A stretch of DNA of 64,000 nucleotides from CAYMDP01 sp964389375 (GTDB taxonomy: Bacteria; Bdellovibrionota; Bdellovibrionia; Bdellovibrionales; UBA1609): contig CAYMDP010000005.1 of the NCBI GenBank assembly GCA_964389375.1, positions 1 through 64,000 of the forward strand, written 5' to 3'. Of the stretch, positions 61,284-64,000 are shown in pieces; within the stretch, counting starts at the first letter, position 1; each line of letters begins with the position of its first letter. Made by a program: the position numbers and the translations under genes. The notes beneath the pieces were generated by a model. It did not search any database and was not told where the DNA came from. It saw only the letters and a list, made by a program, of their open reading frames with translations.

Positions 61284-63830
61284 TTGGCTAAGCCCCTGAA
61301 CTGTTTTCTGATTGAGATGCTGGAAGGCGCAGATGTGGCCCGTAGGGTCATTGACCGCAATCCCTTTTTGATCGGACGCTCTCTTGAGGCGGCCCTCCCC
61401 ATTGCCGAAGCTTCGGTCAGTCGAAATCATTTAATGGTTAAGAACAAAAAGGGTGAGGTTTGGATCTCGGATCAAGCCTCGACTCACGGAACTTTTTTGA
61501 ATGGCGAGAAGATTGAAGCCAACAAGTGGATCAAAGTTGAACCTAAAGACTTTGTTCGTCTTGGCAAGACCGGTGTATTGTTAAAATTTTCTGCAGTTGA
61601 AAGAATGGTCTCTCATGACTTCATCGAGGGCCATCCAGATATTCCTGAAATCCAAAAAGAATCCATTTTAGATGTCCTTGATGGCGCTCGATCGGATGCA
61701 GAAAAATTGGTCCGAGCGGCTCGAGACATTCACGACCAAGTTATTCATAAAGCCGAGGGTGACGCAAAGGCCATCGAGCAAGCTGCAGAAGTTCGAGAAC
61801 AAGAGCTTTTAGCCGCGACAGAAACTAAGGTCCTTCAATATAAAGCAAAGCTTCTTGAAGAGGCCCAAAAAGAAATCGCAAAACTTCATGAGCCAGCAAA
61901 GGCCGAGGCCATTGCGATCAAGCAGAGGGCTGAAGAAGAGGCCGGCAGGCTTCTAAATGAGTCAAGACTTCAGGCTAAGAACGAGGCCGAAGAGCTAATT
62001 TCCTCGGCCAAAAAGGCTGCAAAGGAAGAAGTCCTAGCCTTAAAATCCAAGGCGAAAGTTGAAGTCGAAGAGGAGAGGGCGAAAGCGAAAGAAGAGATTG
62101 ATGCATTAAAATCTAGAGTCGATGAGGAAGTCAAAAAGCTACGGTCCAACATTCAAGCCGAAGTAAAAAGTCTAAGGTCTGAAGCTCAGGAAGAAGTCCA
62201 AAAGCTTAAAGATCAGGCCAAGCTTGATATTGAAAGTGATCGACAAAAAATGATGACCGAGGTCCATCGGCAGCTTGCGCCTCTTCGCCAAGAAAAGGAC
62301 TCCACACTAGCGAAGGTCGAAGAAGCAAAAAAAGAGCTTAAAGAGCTTCAGGATTTGATTCAAAAGCAGAAAAAGTTAGCCCAAGATGAAATCGCGCTTG
62401 AACAAGATGCCGCAAGAACGGCACTTGAGCTTGAACGAGAAGAGCAAGAGCTTCGTCTTAAAACTTTGATCTCAGATAAGACCGAAGAGTGGGAGCGACA
62501 AAAAAAGTTAAAAGAAGAAACTCTTCAGGTCGATATCCAAACCAAGACTTTTGCCTTTGAAAAAATAAAAATTCAAAGAGAAGAAGAAATTAAGGTCCTG
62601 AATCAAACCCTTGAAAAACTAACACCTCAGTGCCATGAGCTTTCACGTTCTTTGGCAGAGCTTCAAAATGGCCTACAAAGTCTTAGCGCTGAGAAGCAAA
62701 AACGTGAAGCCGAAGTTATAGATCTAAAGGCAGAACTTAGTGATATGGGCCAAAGAAAAGAAGACTTGACCACAAGTCTTAGTGAACTCGAAAAAAAGAT
62801 ATCGGTCTTAAGCCAGTCGCGCTCAGAGTTAGAAGACTCTCTTAGAGAAGAAAAAATTCAGACAAAAAAATTGCTGGCTGAAGAAAGTCAGCGCAGAGAC
62901 CAAGAGCTTAAGGCCCTGGTTGAGAAACAAAACAAAGAACTACACGAATTAAAACGCGTTCAGATTGAAAGTTTACAGCGTGAGCGACAGATGGCGATCG
63001 AGGGTTTTAAAGAAGAGCGAGACCAATTGTCTTCAGAGATTTTAAGGATTTTATCAAAGGCTCAAGCTGCGGGCAGTCCGATTTCTTCGGATCTTTCTGG
63101 TTTAAAGAGTCAGATTTCTGGAAGCCTTGAAAAAGCTGGATTGTCCTTAGAGATTACAGGAGAAGTCGGCGACAGCGGAATTCAAAGTTCTAAAAAGAAG
63201 TGGCAAAGAGCGCAACGACAATTCCTTGCTCAAGGAATAGCGATGGGTCTTCTTCTTTTTGGTTTAGCCCGGTACGGCTACGATCAATTTATCGCGGACC
63301 CAAATCCAATGCAGACCATGGCCGAAGAGCAAGCGAAACGAATTCAAGAGGATTTAGCAAATCGACGCTTTGATCCGGCACAAGACGCTGAGCTTCGCGA
63401 AACCTTTCGAGATGCCGTTATTTATACTAAGGGATTTACGGACATCTATTTAAGGCAAGACTTAAGGGATCAATTTAGAAAAGAACTTGTTGATTACAAT
63501 CTTAGACAGTGGCGCATTGAAGAAGAGCGTTCGATTCAAGTTCTAGCGATGGTTCAAACCCTAGTGGAGTCCTTAATTGAGGCTAAAGCTGCGATTCATC
63601 CGGACTTCGTAGAATTGGGTTTAGAGAAGATGGAAAAGATGGAAACCGAAGTCGTAGAGCGTATGGTTGAAACTCTGGGGTCTGAGGTTAGATTTGAAGC
63701 CTACAAGCGTTTTGAGCGTAAGTTTTTTGAAACCTCTATGGTCGAAGTAAGAATGCCTGCAGCTGGGGATGACCTTGAGTCTAAGACCGAAACAGAAGTC
63801 AACAGTGAAGTAGACAACGAAGATGAGTAG
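61284..63830 (+). CDS. FHA-domain coiled-coil membrane protein
   Basis: 848 residues. An FHA domain (about 1-105) has LIGRSLEAALPI, SVSRNHLMVKN and ASTHGTFLNG. A long coiled coil (about 115-620) is rich in Lys, Glu and Ala; it is followed by one membrane helix near 648-668 (FLAQGIAMGLLLFGLARYGY) and about 180 helical residues that should be periplasmic. The start is TTG with AAAGGA upstream; the ATG at 61278 stops at once. The cytoplasmic FHA could bind phosphorylated partners and the coiled coil act as a lever or tether near the motor. This use is inference. Confidence 0.82.
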   Translation: MAKPLNCFLIEMLEGADVARRVIDRNPFLIGRSLEAALPIAEASVSRNHLMVKNKKGEVWISDQASTHGTFLNGEKIEANKWIKVEPKDFVRLGKTGVLLKFSAVERMVSHDFIEGHPDIPEIQKESILDVLDGARSDAEKLVRAARDIHDQVIHKAEGDAKAIEQAAEVREQELLAATETKVLQYKAKLLEEAQKEIAKLHEPAKAEAIAIKQRAEEEAGRLLNESRLQAKNEAEELISSAKKAAKEEVLALKSKAKVEVEEERAKAKEEIDALKSRVDEEVKKLRSNIQAEVKSLRSEAQEEVQKLKDQAKLDIESDRQKMMTEVHRQLAPLRQEKDSTLAKVEEAKKELKELQDLIQKQKKLAQDEIALEQDAARTALELEREEQELRLKTLISDKTEEWERQKKLKEETLQVDIQTKTFAFEKIKIQREEEIKVLNQTLEKLTPQCHELSRSLAELQNGLQSLSAEKQKREAEVIDLKAELSDMGQRKEDLTTSLSELEKKISVLSQSRSELEDSLREEKIQTKKLLAEESQRRDQELKALVEKQNKELHELKRVQIESLQRERQMAIEGFKEERDQLSSEILRILSKAQAAGSPISSDLSGLKSQISGSLEKAGLSLEITGEVGDSGIQSSKKKWQRAQRQFLAQGIAMGLLLFGLARYGYDQFIADPNPMQTMAEEQAKRIQEDLANRRFDPAQDAELRETFRDAVIYTKGFTDIYLRQDLRDQFRKELVDYNLRQWRIEEERSIQVLAMVQTLVESLIEAKAAIHPDFVELGLEKMEKMETEVVERMVETLGSEVRFEAYKRFERKFFETSMVEVRMPAAGDDLESKTETEVNSEVDNEDE

Positions 63831-64000
63831 TGGACCTGCAGATCTGAATCAGTTGAATGAAACCGTCTCTGAGCTGAAGAGCTTTTCATTCTTCAGTGGA
63901 TTTCCTGAAGAACTCCTCACCTCCTTTGCAGAAATGGTACAAAAGGTTCAATTCGATAAAGGTCATTTGCTTTTACAGCAGGGCGAAAAAAACGAATCTC
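63823..64000 (+). CDS. Cyclic-nucleotide-binding-domain protein, partial
   Basis: Only the first 59 codons lie in the window. The ATG overlaps the preceding stop by 8 bases, so it belongs to the motor operon. The sequence SFFSGFPEELLTSFAEM and VQFDKGHLLLQQGE match the start of a cNMP-binding (Crp-type) domain, whose binding pocket would lie beyond the edge. It could be a regulator, or a fusion to an output domain not visible here. Confidence 0.75.
   Translation, partial: MSSGPADLNQLNETVSELKSFSFFSGFPEELLTSFAEMVQKVQFDKGHLLLQQGEKNES

Overview
The window looks like chromosomal DNA from a Bdellovibrionota (Bdellovibrio-like) bacterium. The evidence is indirect: GC content near 47 percent, two adjacent flagellin genes, a DUF1592/DUF1552 pair, lipoproteins with an unusual Gln-Asn-Cys signal-peptide end, secreted protein-modifying and peptidoglycan-modifying enzymes, a Tad/FHA operon and several TolQ/MotA-type motor genes. 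Genes are dense, often overlap by 1-14 bases, and most start with ATG. No rRNA, tRNA, CRISPR array, transposase or prophage gene was seen.

Layout. 0.1-1.15 kb (minus): a TolQ/ExbB plus TolR/ExbD motor pair. 1.3-3.1 kb: a lipoprotein with a degenerate alkaline-phosphatase/sulfatase fold, then a radical SAM gene. 4.0-10.5 kb (minus): one tightly overlapping operon of a TadC-like pilus protein, a DUF192 protein, three FHA-domain membrane proteins and a protein resembling a dead PP2C phosphatase. 10.5-13.5 kb: maf, yggS, proC and a DivIVA-family gene. 13.5-24.8 kb: envelope and secreted proteins of unknown role, an MFS transporter, a rhodanese-like protein, a double PspC protein, valS, a 2-oxoglutarate/iron oxygenase and an acidic-linker lipoprotein. 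24.8-29.3 kb: rnr, a ubiB-type kinase and a low-molecular-weight phosphatase. 29.3-33.4 kb (minus): the DUF1592/DUF1552 pair and a newly read 26-residue membrane peptide. 33.4-35.6 kb: two flagellins. 35.8-42 kb: a glutaminase-like secreted protein, an L,D-transpeptidase, folA-thyA, an HD phosphohydrolase, a carbamoyltransferase-like protein and a DCC-family protein. 42.6-47 kb: a degenerate SDR, purD and two GT2 glycosyltransferases. 46.7-51 kb: secreted proteins including an HExxH metallopeptidase-like one. 51-58.6 kb: an NtrC-type regulator with its histidine kinase, an M14 amidase/carboxypeptidase, glmU and glmS. 58.8-64 kb: an operon of a MotB/OmpA-like protein, a MotA/TolQ-like protein, an FHA/coiled-coil membrane protein and the start of a cyclic-nucleotide-binding protein, cut by the window end.

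Two things stand out. First, five copies of a palindromic element (12.6, 28.6, 42.1, 42.5 and 58.6 kb) each sit just after a stop codon. They share a conserved core whose central hairpin changes sequence but keeps pairing. In every copy the core is flanked by 25-35 base inverted arms that are nearly perfect within a copy but different between copies. A sixth, coreless palindrome spans both stop codons of purD and its convergent neighbour. Second, the 58.8-64 kb operon looks like an ion-driven motor joined to a phosphopeptide-binding coiled-coil protein and a cyclic-nucleotide sensor; I do not recognise it as a described system. Several proteins keep an enzyme fold but lack its catalytic residues (PP2C-like, sulfatase-like, SDR-like, receiver-like), which is also notable.
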